From NCBI GenBank assembly GCA_023667765.1, contig JAMOZS010000007.1:1-63658 (forward strand): a stretch of 63,658 bases of DNA. Reading direction: 5' to 3'. Position numbers and translations under genes: made by a program. This document shows positions 36,994-44,745 of the stretch, in pieces; position 1 is the stretch's first letter, and every line of letters begins with the position of its first letter. Source of the stretch: Roseburia sp. GTDB lineage: Bacteria > Bacillota > Clostridia > Lachnospirales > Lachnospiraceae. The notes beneath the pieces are model-generated. The model ran no database searches and was not told the DNA's origin. It was given only the letters and a program-made list of their open reading frames with translations.

Positions 36994-37022
36994 ACTATAC
37001 AACATTCCCCATGGAAAAGCAA
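36994..37022 (-). promoter_or_regulatory. argG promoter (minus strand)
   Basis: -35 TTGCTT (plus coordinates 37017-37022), 17-bp spacer, -10 TATAGT (36994-36999). Upstream, AT-rich stretches with TGCATAAAT and TGTATATTAAATTGCA (37023-37110) resemble ARG boxes of an ArgR/AhrC repressor; this is inference. Confidence 0.6.
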
Positions 37023-37118
37023 GTATATTATTGCATAAATTAAATTAAAAAACATATAAAAGCCTGGAAACAGGTAATGCAAATGTATATTAAATTGCAT
37101 ACAATGCATATTTATGCG

Positions 37119-37499
37119 CTATGAGCAGCTGTTATTCTTCTCGTCTGAACCTTCTTGAGCGCAGAGAAAAAGCTTCAATAAACGTAGTGCATAGTCATGC
37201 TGTTTTCTCGGGAGGGAATTTAAGGTTTCGATAATGGCGGTTACCTCGTCGGTGTGCTGCCGCTCTTCCTGTTCCGAGCAGGTTTTACCATAAATCATAT
37301 AATCTAAGGACATATCCAGTGTAAAAGAAAGCGCCATAAGAGTTTCCACGCTCATGCCACAGTTTCCTCTTTCGATATCAGCATAATATTTCGTGGCCCG
37401 GTCAATTTTTTCAGCCACTTCCTCTTGTGTGAATCCTAACAGGGTACGTTTTAAACGCAGGCGGTCTCCGACAGACAGACGGTCATAAGTGAGTTTCAT
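37119..37499 (-). CDS. XRE-family HTH regulator, divergent from the LRR gene
   Basis: 126 aa. N-terminal Cro/C1-type HTH (GDRLRLKRTLLGFTQEEVAEKI...KYYADIERG, residues 11-50), then a helical tail with IIETLNSLPRKQHDYALRLLKLF. It is divergent from the leucine-rich surface protein, with an inverted repeat in the shared promoter region. It resembles the regulator at 42445 in size and C-terminal helix, so the two are probably paralogous. It likely represses its neighbour and itself. Confidence 0.87.
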   Translation of the reverse strand: MKLTYDRLSVGDRLRLKRTLLGFTQEEVAEKIDRATKYYADIERGNCGMSVETLMALSFTLDMSLDYMIYGKTCSEQEERQHTDEVTAIIETLNSLPRKQHDYALRLLKLFLCAQEGSDEKNNSCS

Positions 37500-37539
37500 A
37501 ATATTCCTCCAACAGCATCATTATCAAAACAAATGTACA

Positions 37540-37589
37540 TTGCAATACCAGTTTTAAATGTATATAATAAGTATGTTAAAAACTGGTAT
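37540..37589 (+). promoter_or_regulatory. LRR-gene promoter with 11-bp inverted-repeat operator
   Basis: -35 TTGCAA (37540-37545), 17-bp spacer, -10 TATAAT (37563-37568). ATACCAGTTTT (37545-37555) lies in the spacer and its exact reverse complement AAAACTGGTAT (37579-37589) just after the -10. Probable binding sites of the adjacent XRE protein. Confidence 0.75.
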
Positions 37590-37650
37590 AAAATACAGAC
37601 AAATTCTACCTTTTATGTCAAACAAAAAAGATGAGTAGGAGGAGAGACGG

Positions 37651-40383
37651 ATGAACAGAATGAAAAGAAGCATGTGGGCATGGCTGTTGTCGGCCTGTAT
37701 GGCAGTTTCTGCAGTTCCCCTGCAGGCCAGGGCGGCCCAGACAGACTGGTCAGCCCGGAGTGCCATAACAGCGGAGGACATGGACGAATCGGAGGCGAGC
37801 GTCTCGGGAAATCGAATACAGCGCTACAGCCTGGCCCAGGAAATCCCGATTGATGAGTCCCATTTTCCGGATGAGAATTTCCGGAAGTATGTGGAGGAAG
37901 CGATTGATACGGATGGAGACGGACAGTTAAGCGGGGAAGAGCAGGAAGGGGTAATATCAATAGACTGTTCCGGTAAAGGGATATCGGATTTAACGGGAAT
38001 AGAATATTTTGCCAATCTGGGGCGATTGAACTGCTTTTCCAACAATCTGTGTACTCTGGACGTGAGCGGGAATGTGGCATTGTGGAACTTAGACTGTAGT
38101 AGAAACAATTTGAGCAGCCTTGATGTGAGCAAGAACGTGGAGTTGACGACATTGTATTGCTACTATAACAAACTGGATAGCTTGAATGTGGGTGGTAATG
38201 TGGCATTGTATAGTTTGGTCTGCCATTCCAACAAACTGAGCAGTCTGGACGTGAGCGGGTGTCCGGCATTGGAGATCTTGGACTGCTCTTCCAACAATCT
38301 AAGTAGCCTGGACGTGAGCAAGAATGTGGAGTTGACGGACTTGTCCTGCTCTGATAACAATCTGAGCAGCCTGGACGTGAGCAAGAACGTGGAGTTGACG
38401 CTCTTGTCCTGCTCTGGGAACAACCTGAGCAGCTTGGACGTGGGCGGAAATGTGAGGTTGACATTCTTGGGGTGCAATGGGAACGAACTGAGCAGCCTTG
38501 ATGTGAGCAAGAACGTGGCATTGGAGCGCTTGTATTGCATGGAAAACAACCTGAGCGGTCTGGAAGTGGACAGGAATGTGGCATTAAGTATCTTGTCTTG
38601 CTATGGAAACGAACTGAGCAGCCTTGATGTGAGCAAGAACGTGGAGTTGACATCTCTGGATTGCCATGCAAACAACCTGAGCAACCTGGACGTGAGTAAG
38701 AACGTGGAGTTGACGTCCTTGAATTGCTCTTTAAACAATCTGGACACACTTGACATGAGCGGATGCTTGGCATTGGAGGCCTTGAGTTGCTCTGGGAATA
38801 ACCTGAACAGCCTTGATGTGAGCGGCTATTCGACATTGAGACACTTGGACTGCTCTTCAAACGAGTTGAGTAGCCTTGACGTGAGCAGGAATCAGGCATT
38901 GATGTACTTAGCCTGCACTGACAACAATCTGAGCAGCCTTGACGTGAGTGGGAATGAGGTATTGGAGGACTTGATGTGTAATAGAAACAAACTGAGCAGT
39001 CTTGATGTGAGCGGTTGTCCGGCATTGAAGAACTTGTCCTGCTTCGATAATATTTATTCCATGCCCCGTTCATCCGACAATACCTATGACCTGTCAGAGC
39101 TGCCTGGAAATTTTGACGTATCCAGAGCAAGCAACTGGTGGGGAGGCAGCGTAGAGGAGAACATTCTAACGGTCGATACAGATGTAGAGCAGGTCACCTA
39201 TACCTATGATGTGGACGGCAGTAACGGCGATAAAAGGGGGCAATTTACCCTAAAGATAACCGTCGGTCAAGACCCTGCCCCTCATACCCATACCTACGAT
39301 GCCGGAAAGGTAACCAAGGCGGCCACCTGTAAGGAAGCAGGCGAAAAGACCTACACCTGCACGGTCTGCGGAGGAACGAAAACAGAGGAAATAGCGAAGC
39401 TAACGACGCACAGCTATGATGCCGGAAAGATAACCAAGGCCGCCACCTGTAAGGAAGCAGGCGAAAAGACCTACACCTGCACGGTCTGCGGAGGAACGAA
39501 AACAGAGGAAATAGCGAAGCTGACGGCGCACAGCTATGATGCCGGAAAGGTAACGAAAGCTGCCACCTGTAAGGAAGCAGGCGAAAAGACCTATACCTGC
39601 ACGGTCTGCGGAGGAACGAAAACAGAGGAAATAGCGAAGCTGACGGCGCACAGCTATGATGCCGGAAAGGTAACGAAAGCTGCCACCTGTAAAGCAGAGG
39701 GTGTAAAGACCTATACCTGTACGGTCTGCAGGGCGACTAAGACCGAGAAAATCCCTAAGGCCGACCATACCTACAAAACCACTGTGGTTAAGGCGACCCG
39801 GAAGAAGGACGGCAAGAGTACCACGGCCTGTACAGTCTGCGGCAAGGTGAAGAGTACGAAGGTTATCAGCCGTCCGGCGAGCATTACTCTGAAAAAGACC
39901 TCCTATACCTATAACGGCAAGGCGAAAAAGCCGGGGATTGTCGTAAAGGATGCAGCAGGTAAAACCATTGGCAGCAGTAATTACACGGTAACATATGAAA
40001 AGGGCAGGAAAAATATCGGGAAATACAAGGTGACCGTTACCTTTAAGGGGAGTTACAGCGGCACAAAGAGCCTGAGCTTCACGATAACGCCTCCTGCGCC
40101 TAAGGTAAGCTCCGTGACAGCGGGAAGTAAGAAGCTGACGGTGAAATGGAAGAAGGAGAGCCAGGCCACTGGCTATGAGCTCCAGTATTCTACCAGCAAA
40201 AACTTTACGAAGAATACAGTAAAGACGGTTACTGTCAAGAATCAGTCCACCGTGAAGAAAACGATTACCGGCCTGAAAGCCAAAAAGACCTACTATGTCC
40301 GGATTCGGACTTACAAGACGGTATCGGGAAAGAAATATTATTCCGACTGGAGCAGTCCGAAAAAAGCCGTGACGAAAAAATAA
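37651..40383 (+). CDS. Secreted leucine-rich-repeat surface protein
   Basis: 910 aa. Signal peptide (1-29), an EF-hand-like DTDGDGQLSGEEQ segment (about 90-102), then 16 consecutive 21-residue leucine-rich repeats of the form LxxLxCxxNxLSSLDVSxNxx (nt 38014-39021). Next come four 40-residue CxxC repeats (TYTCTVCGGTKTEEI), an MBG-like domain (ITLKKTSYTYNGKAKKP) and a fibronectin type III domain near the C-terminus. No LPXTG-like signal, SLH repeat or dockerin is visible, so anchoring is unclear. Adhesion or ligand binding is the usual role of such proteins. Regulated by the divergent XRE gene. The repeats are also similar at DNA level, so variation in copy number is likely. Confidence 0.88.
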   Translation: MNRMKRSMWAWLLSACMAVSAVPLQARAAQTDWSARSAITAEDMDESEASVSGNRIQRYSLAQEIPIDESHFPDENFRKYVEEAIDTDGDGQLSGEEQEGVISIDCSGKGISDLTGIEYFANLGRLNCFSNNLCTLDVSGNVALWNLDCSRNNLSSLDVSKNVELTTLYCYYNKLDSLNVGGNVALYSLVCHSNKLSSLDVSGCPALEILDCSSNNLSSLDVSKNVELTDLSCSDNNLSSLDVSKNVELTLLSCSGNNLSSLDVGGNVRLTFLGCNGNELSSLDVSKNVALERLYCMENNLSGLEVDRNVALSILSCYGNELSSLDVSKNVELTSLDCHANNLSNLDVSKNVELTSLNCSLNNLDTLDMSGCLALEALSCSGNNLNSLDVSGYSTLRHLDCSSNELSSLDVSRNQALMYLACTDNNLSSLDVSGNEVLEDLMCNRNKLSSLDVSGCPALKNLSCFDNIYSMPRSSDNTYDLSELPGNFDVSRASNWWGGSVEENILTVDTDVEQVTYTYDVDGSNGDKRGQFTLKITVGQDPAPHTHTYDAGKVTKAATCKEAGEKTYTCTVCGGTKTEEIAKLTTHSYDAGKITKAATCKEAGEKTYTCTVCGGTKTEEIAKLTAHSYDAGKVTKAATCKEAGEKTYTCTVCGGTKTEEIAKLTAHSYDAGKVTKAATCKAEGVKTYTCTVCRATKTEKIPKADHTYKTTVVKATRKKDGKSTTACTVCGKVKSTKVISRPASITLKKTSYTYNGKAKKPGIVVKDAAGKTIGSSNYTVTYEKGRKNIGKYKVTVTFKGSYSGTKSLSFTITPPAPKVSSVTAGSKKLTVKWKKESQATGYELQYSTSKNFTKNTVKTVTVKNQSTVKKTITGLKAKKTYYVRIRTYKTVSGKKYYSDWSSPKKAVTKK
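38014..39021. repeat. Sixteen 63-bp leucine-rich-repeat units
   Basis: Period of 63 bp with no indels across 16 units; segments such as CTGAGCAGCCTTGATGTGAG recur almost exactly. The invariant codon for Cys sits at the same place in every unit. Confidence 0.9.
39289..39768. repeat. Four 120-bp tandem repeats coding CxxC modules
   Basis: Units start at 39289, 39409, 39529 and 39649. Units 1-3 are almost identical in DNA; unit 4 diverges after its first third. Each encodes about 40 residues with two or three cysteines. Confidence 0.93.
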
Positions 40384-40480
40384 CCTATCGGCTTTTTGAC
40401 AGTTTTGTGCGTGGCTCGGATGCGGTAGTCCGACAGGAAGTACGGATTGTTTATCATTTTGTTGGAGAATTGTAAAAATC

Positions 40481-40524
40481 GGAAGTCATGTCTGCGGTTA
40501 TTCAGCAGATGTGACTTCCTTTTT
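40481..40524 (+). terminator. Intrinsic terminator downstream of the LRR gene
   Basis: 15-bp stem (GGAAGTCATGTCTGC with GCAGATGTGACTTCC, two G-T pairs) followed by five T residues. The gap 40384-40670 otherwise shows nothing. Confidence 0.85.
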
Positions 40525-40670
40525 GCCAATTGACAAAAGTCATTACATATCTGCGGCAGGTAAAAAATTGATTGAGGAAATAGTCTTTTTGACATATAAT
40601 AAGGGAAAGAAAGCTTTTCCTTATGCCCATTATGGGGGTAAAAAACGAAAAATATAGGAGGAGTGATGCT

Positions 40671-40808
40671 ATGGCAGAGAAAGATATTGTCGAAAAGACA
40701 TTGGAAGCTTACAATGACGTGTTTGCGGATATCATAAATGTACTGCTGTTTGATGGAAAACTTCTTGTGAAAGAGGAAGAGCTGGATGACGAAAGACAAT
40801 CGTTATGA
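40671..40808 (+). pseudogene. Truncated Rpn-family (PD-(D/E)XK) nuclease N-terminus
   Basis: 45 codons: MAEKDIVEKTLEAYNDVFAD then INVLLFDGKLLVKEEELDD before a TGA stop. This is the standard N-terminus of Rpn-like recombination-promoting nucleases that are abundant in Lachnospiraceae and normally about 300 aa. The catalytic domain is missing. The start has TAGGAGGAG upstream, so a short peptide could still be made. An overlapping small frame (ATG 40787) also exists, but I give it no function. Confidence 0.65.
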
Positions 40809-40813
40809 AAATA

Positions 40814-41110
40814 TCAAGCAGTTAAAACAGGAGGCAGCAAATCATGAAAAGGTGGTCTGCTGTTTTTTGCTTTTTTCTTGAAAAATAGGAGTTCCTCTAT
40901 TGGATGGAAACCAGAAGCAGGTGAGGCAATAGACACTCTGACATAAGATGATTTGTTTTTGTTCTGCATTGCGAAACGGTGGGAACTAAGTACATGAATC
41001 TCTTTTTGTAATGCCAGTAGTTCCAGTTCCTCACTTGTCAGATGAGCCGGGAGTTGCAGCCAGTGAAAGAATCGCTCAATATAATCGGTCGAGGCCGAAA
41101 AATCCAGTTT
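40814..41110 (-). pseudogene. Remnant of a PLP aminotransferase / MocR-like C-terminus
   Basis: An open frame of 99 codons without a usable start. The peptide contains YIERFFHWLQLPAHLTSEEL, then LALQKEIHVLSSHRF, then SYVRVSIASPAS. This pattern (substrate-domain strand, helix, then YxRxSxA) resembles the C-terminus of fold-type I aminotransferases and MocR regulators. It is cut by a stop upstream, so I call it a decayed fragment. The assignment is tentative. Confidence 0.35.
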
Positions 41111-41162
41111 TCAAAAGCCATTGTCCGATGTATAATAAAAGTGATGAAAGAGGGTGATATTT

Positions 41163-41963
41163 TTGAATACGACAGAGCAGACACACCAGCAGGATTTAGA
41201 GCGTCTGAGATTGTTCCGCTATATGGATGATGATTTCATGACCGCCTGTCTTGCAGATAATTTTGAGGGTATTGAACTGATACTGCGGATTGTCTTAAAG
41301 AAAAAAGGCATAAAGATTAAATCGGTTCGGACGCAGGAGGTGTTGAAGAACTTACAGGGGCGCTCCGCTACGTTAGATGTCCATGCGGTGGACAGTGACA
41401 AAAAAGAGTTTGACGTTGAAATTCAGAGGAAAGACTCAGGGGCAGGCGCAAAAAGGGCAAGGCATAACAGCAGCTTATTGGACGCACATATATTAAAGCC
41501 TGGAGAAGAAACGGAGAACATTCCCGACAGCTACGTTATTTTTATAACCGAAAATGATGTAATGAAAGGGAACCAGCCAATTTATCCGGTAGAGAGATAT
41601 GTTACCATCGGGGAAAAGAAAGTATTGTTTGGTGACGGATCACATATAATATATGTCAATGGTAAATATAGGGGCGATGACGAAATTGGTAAGTTAATGC
41701 ATGATTTTTCATGCACCGATCCCGATGATATGAATTATGAGGCTCTTGCTAAAAAAGCGAGGTACTTCAAGCAGGACGAGAAAGGAGTAAAAGCCATGTG
41801 CAAAATGCTGGAGGATATGAGGAATGAAAAAGAGAAAGAAGTCAGAATAGCTAATGCTCTTTGCATGATTAAAGACGGAGAATTGTCATTAGAAAAAATT
41901 GCATTATATTCTGGGTTACCGCTTGAAGAAGTTAAAGAGTTAGCAACACCAGTTATGGCATAA
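41163..41963 (+). CDS. Rpn-family PD-(D/E)XK nuclease / transposase-like protein
   Basis: 266 aa from a TTG at 41163, 8 bp after AGGG; a GTG at 41154 is the alternative. Core motif: LDVHAVDSDKKEFDVEIQRKD (residues about 75-95, longer motif split), giving the D...ExQ nuclease signature; upstream FMTACLADNFEGIELILRIVL and downstream YVIFITENDV match the family. The C-terminus has a helical tail with a degenerate HTH-like GELSLEKIALYSGLPLEEV. Such proteins promote recombination and are often multi-copy. It has its own terminator. Confidence 0.85.
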   Translation: MNTTEQTHQQDLERLRLFRYMDDDFMTACLADNFEGIELILRIVLKKKGIKIKSVRTQEVLKNLQGRSATLDVHAVDSDKKEFDVEIQRKDSGAGAKRARHNSSLLDAHILKPGEETENIPDSYVIFITENDVMKGNQPIYPVERYVTIGEKKVLFGDGSHIIYVNGKYRGDDEIGKLMHDFSCTDPDDMNYEALAKKARYFKQDEKGVKAMCKMLEDMRNEKEKEVRIANALCMIKDGELSLEKIALYSGLPLEEVKELATPVMA

Positions 41964-41992
41964 TAAGAAATTGAGTAATCTATTAACAGCGT

Positions 41993-42034
41993 AAAGGCGC
42001 ATGGAACAGTAAATGTAAACCATGCGCCTTTTTT
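41993..42034 (+). terminator. Intrinsic terminator after the Rpn gene
   Basis: Perfect 12-bp stem AAAGGCGCATGG/CCATGCGCCTTT with a 15-nt loop and a T-run. Confidence 0.93.
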
Positions 42035-42444
42035 GCACCCAAAAGGAGGTACATTTTTCTGATACCTGTAATCAAAGTGTAGAGGACAGATTAAAATGTG
42101 TCATTCTCCATGATTTAGAACATGGGAAACAAGGCAAAACAAGAAAAGGTGATGAAAAATGATGAATAAGTCCTTGATAAGTTGCAACAGGTTCTGCTAA
42201 GTGAGATATCATGTTATTGGTGTAACGGATTGTAAGGTCAATCCGATAAGAATATCTCCGACAGAACCACCACAATAATTCCATAGAGTTGAATTTGGAT
42301 GCAATAATCGGGGAAGTCATTTTTAGCGTAAATCACTGCGGTATAGAAATATATGTGCGAATATGGCGTGGGAGATATTGACAGTACCTGTGGAATGATT
42401 GTTTGGGAGCATAGAAATTTTTATAATTATATTAATATTGCAAT
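42035..42444. other. Gene-poor stretch of 410 bp
   Basis: No supported gene. A minus-strand frame of 82 codons (42072-42320) has no recognisable domain and may be a decayed remnant. At 42278-42289 lies ATTCCATAGAGT, a match to the operator motif found at 42858-42956. AGGAGGTACA at 42044 looks like a ribosome site with no gene behind it. Confidence 0.5.
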
Positions 42445-42798
42445 TTATTTATCCTGCCTATACTGCAGATAATGTGTAACATCCGCAAATTCCCGCAAAA
42501 TGCGAACAGCGCTTTCTCGGGAGCGTTTATCCATGGAACTTAAAATTTCCAGCAGCATATCGGTTTCAAATCCATTGTCCTTCCCTCGGACAAGATAGTC
42601 TGCGGACACATTCATCGCAGTGCAGATTTTATATAAAGTTTTGGCAGTAACGCCTTTTCGCCCACTTTCCACAGCAGCCAGAAAGCTTTCTGATATATCA
42701 CAGCGTTCGCTGAATTCCGCCTGTGTCATTTGGTAAACCTCACGAATTTCACGGATTCGCAGTCCGACAATTAAGTTAAAATCTTTGTCAAGTTCCAT
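42445..42798 (-). CDS. XRE-family HTH regulator, divergent from the cohesin-like gene
   Basis: 117 aa from the ATG at 42798 (MELDKDFNLIVGLRIREI); a longer frame to 42885 would put 29 hydrophobic, unrelated residues first and run into the operator array. Cro/C1 HTH: REVYQMTQAEFSERCDISESFLAAVESGRKG (split). The helical tail LLEILSSMDKRSRESAVRILREF resembles that of the regulator at 37119. It likely controls the divergent surface operon through the palindromes in the intergenic DNA. Confidence 0.88.
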   Translation of the reverse strand: MELDKDFNLIVGLRIREIREVYQMTQAEFSERCDISESFLAAVESGRKGVTAKTLYKICTAMNVSADYLVRGKDNGFETDMLLEILSSMDKRSRESAVRILREFADVTHYLQYRQDK

Positions 42799-42857
42799 AA
42801 AATCACCAACCTTCTTGATTTTTAATAAGTATAACAAAGGAAATATATACCAATTAT

Positions 42858-42984
42858 ATTCCATAGAATAGAGAAAAATATTCAATAGAGTTTAAAATTT
42901 AGAATTTGATCTTATAATACATATTCTATAGAATAGGAAAATATATTCTATAGAGTTGACACGGAAAAGAAGATATGCTATCTT
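42858..42984 (+). promoter_or_regulatory. Operator array ATTCNATAGART and surface-operon promoter
   Basis: Four palindromic 12-bp sites: ATTCCATAGAAT (42858), ATTCAATAGAGT (42880), ATTCTATAGAAT (42923, perfect) and ATTCTATAGAGT (42945). The last abuts the -35 TTGACA (42956-42961); 17-bp spacer; -10 TATCTT (42979-42984). The cohesin-like gene starts at 43021 after TAGGAGGG. Site spacing is 22, 43 and 22 bp, i.e. near two and four helix turns. Repression by the adjacent XRE protein is inferred. Confidence 0.8.
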
Positions 42985-43020
42985 AAATGAAGTAAAAAAT
43001 TTTAGGAGGGAATAGTAACT

Positions 43021-44577
43021 ATGAGAAAAACTTTTGGAGTACTTTTGACTGTTCTATGGGCATTTCTGATGATGCCAACAGTCTCCTATGCCGCAACGGA
43101 AAGCACCACAATGTCTGTTGTGGCGGACAGGACAACGCTGAATCCCGGAGATGTTGTTAATTTTGACATTGTCTTGGGTAAAGTCCAAGAATTAGGGGGA
43201 CTGCAATATGAGCTGGACATTCCGGAGGGCTTAACGCCCATTCCGAACAGCTTTAAAACATCGGAAGCGTTTAATGAAGAGGTGAGGGATAAACAATATG
43301 ATTTGACCATCCCGAGAACGGATTATGCAGGCGGACAACTGCTGGGAATGTGGACTCCTAAAGCATTAAATACGGGCGAAGTATATCTCTATAGCGGAGA
43401 CAGTTTGTGTATCTTGCAGTTCTCCTGTACTGTGAATGCAGATGCTTCTTTGGGAGAAAAAAGTGTAACATTGAAGGAAGTGGAGTGCATCGATAAGCTA
43501 GTAAATTTGCTTGATGTAAGAGTGACCCCGGCTACACTTACGGTGGAAAAGGCAAAAGTTTCCGTATCCGGCGTTTCTTTAGATAGGACAACGCTTACCT
43601 TAACGGATGGAGAAACTGCGAAGCTGACTGCGACCATTGCTCCTCCTGATGCGGATGACAAAGCTGTGACATGGAGCAGCGACAATACTTCCGTGGCTAC
43701 TGTTGCTGCGGACGGAACCGTGACAGCGGTAAAGGCAGGTACAGCAAAGATTACAGCCAGCACCAAGGATGGCGGTAAGACAGCCTCCTGCGCCGTGACG
43801 GTAAATTGCAGCCATACAATGACAAAGACAGAGGCAGTAGCACCTGATTGTGTTAAGAGCGGTAATGTAGAGTATTATACTTGCAGCAAGTGCAATAAAA
43901 AGTATACAGATGCGGCAGGCACAACAGAAATCACTAATGTTGTGCTGATGGCTAAAGGACATGCAGGAACGGAAACAAGTCATGATGCGGACAGCCATTG
44001 GAAGATATGTGAGGTATGCGGTACTAAGTTTGACGAGAGCGCGCACAGTTATACATGGAAGGTGGATTTGGCTGCTACGGAGGATACAACCGGCTTGAAG
44101 CATGAAGAGTGTGCCTGCGGTGTAAAGCGCAATGAAAATACTGTGATAGAGAAATTAGACCATATGCATATCGGTATTGAAAGACATAGCGCGGTTGCAG
44201 CGACCTGTACAAAAAAGGGCAATATTGAGTATTGGACCTGTGCCAGCGTTAAGTGTCAGGGAAAATACTATGGGGATGCAGACTGCCAGATAGAAGTGGA
44301 AGATGTGGAGACTCCCATAAATCCGGAAAATCATGTCTATGATAATGACTCAGATGAAATATGTAATCTGTGTGGCTATAAGAGGGAAATTCCAGAGGAC
44401 GATGATGACACTAGTGATGCAACACCAGCTTCCGCAGTGGCACAGACAACTCCGGCAGTTTCGCCCAAGACCGGGGAAGCAAGGCAGATGTCATTGATGC
44501 TTGGAATTATTATAGTGGCAGGCATGGCTTTTGCTGTAGAATGGATTGTTTGCCGTAAAAAGCAATCCCAGAAGTAG
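43021..44577 (+). CDS. Cell-wall-anchored protein with cohesin-like and Big_2 domains
   Basis: 518 aa. Signal peptide (1-25); a cohesin-like beta-sandwich (about 30-178) with NPGDVVNFDIVLGKVQELGG, LQYELDIPEGL and DSLCILQFSCTVNADASLGE; one Big_2 domain (180-262, VTWSSDNTSVATVAADGTVT); Cys-rich CxxC-containing modules (about 265-460); a sortase signal SPKTGE at residue 481, a membrane helix (about 491-512) and a basic tail RKKQSQK. The sorting motif is the (S/P)PxTG variety. The next two genes encode dockerin proteins, so it is a candidate monovalent anchoring scaffoldin. The cohesin call is from pattern and context, not an alignment. Confidence 0.75.
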   Translation: MRKTFGVLLTVLWAFLMMPTVSYAATESTTMSVVADRTTLNPGDVVNFDIVLGKVQELGGLQYELDIPEGLTPIPNSFKTSEAFNEEVRDKQYDLTIPRTDYAGGQLLGMWTPKALNTGEVYLYSGDSLCILQFSCTVNADASLGEKSVTLKEVECIDKLVNLLDVRVTPATLTVEKAKVSVSGVSLDRTTLTLTDGETAKLTATIAPPDADDKAVTWSSDNTSVATVAADGTVTAVKAGTAKITASTKDGGKTASCAVTVNCSHTMTKTEAVAPDCVKSGNVEYYTCSKCNKKYTDAAGTTEITNVVLMAKGHAGTETSHDADSHWKICEVCGTKFDESAHSYTWKVDLAATEDTTGLKHEECACGVKRNENTVIEKLDHMHIGIERHSAVAATCTKKGNIEYWTCASVKCQGKYYGDADCQIEVEDVETPINPENHVYDNDSDEICNLCGYKREIPEDDDDTSDATPASAVAQTTPAVSPKTGEARQMSLMLGIIIVAGMAFAVEWIVCRKKQSQK

Positions 44578-44591
44578 AGAATGACAGGACA

Positions 44592-44622
44592 AAGGGACTG
44601 CTCTTTTACGGGGCGGTCCCTT
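44592..44622 (+). terminator. Hairpin after the cohesin-like gene (possible attenuator)
   Basis: 12-bp stem with three G-T pairs (AAGGGACTGCTC with GGGCGGTCCCTT), 7-nt loop, then TTATTGTT; a weak T-run suggests partial read-through into the dockerin genes. Confidence 0.65.
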
Positions 44623-44745
44623 ATTGTTAAAGATAACAAAGTATTGTGGGCTTGTAGGGAAAGAAACAAGAAAGGGATAAGGTTGAAAAAAGTTTTCGGC
44701 CTCCTTGATTTGAGTGTCTGCGAAAGCGGACAGATGGGAGCAGAA

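Noticed and set aside
37613-39130. A 505-codon open frame on the minus strand across the LRR gene
   Set aside because: It mirrors the 63-bp repeat period of the sense gene, has no signal, domain or ribosome site, and its composition (Ser/Cys/Pro-rich 21-residue repeats) is what the antisense of the LRR units produces.
39289-39768. Possible CRISPR or mobile repeat
   Set aside because: The 120-bp units are in frame and encode a known type of CxxC surface module.
40338-40799. A 153-codon minus-strand frame after the LRR gene
   Set aside because: It covers the terminator and the Rpn fragment in antisense and shows no domain.
42072-42320. An 82-codon minus-strand frame as a gene
   Set aside because: No recognisable domain, poor ribosome site, and it contains an operator-like palindrome; left as possible remnant.
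43021-44577. Calling the wall-anchored protein a plain Big_2 adhesin
   Set aside because: Residues 30-178 carry a cohesin-like strand pattern and the two following genes end in dockerins, so the cohesin reading explains more; confidence is still limited without a profile search.
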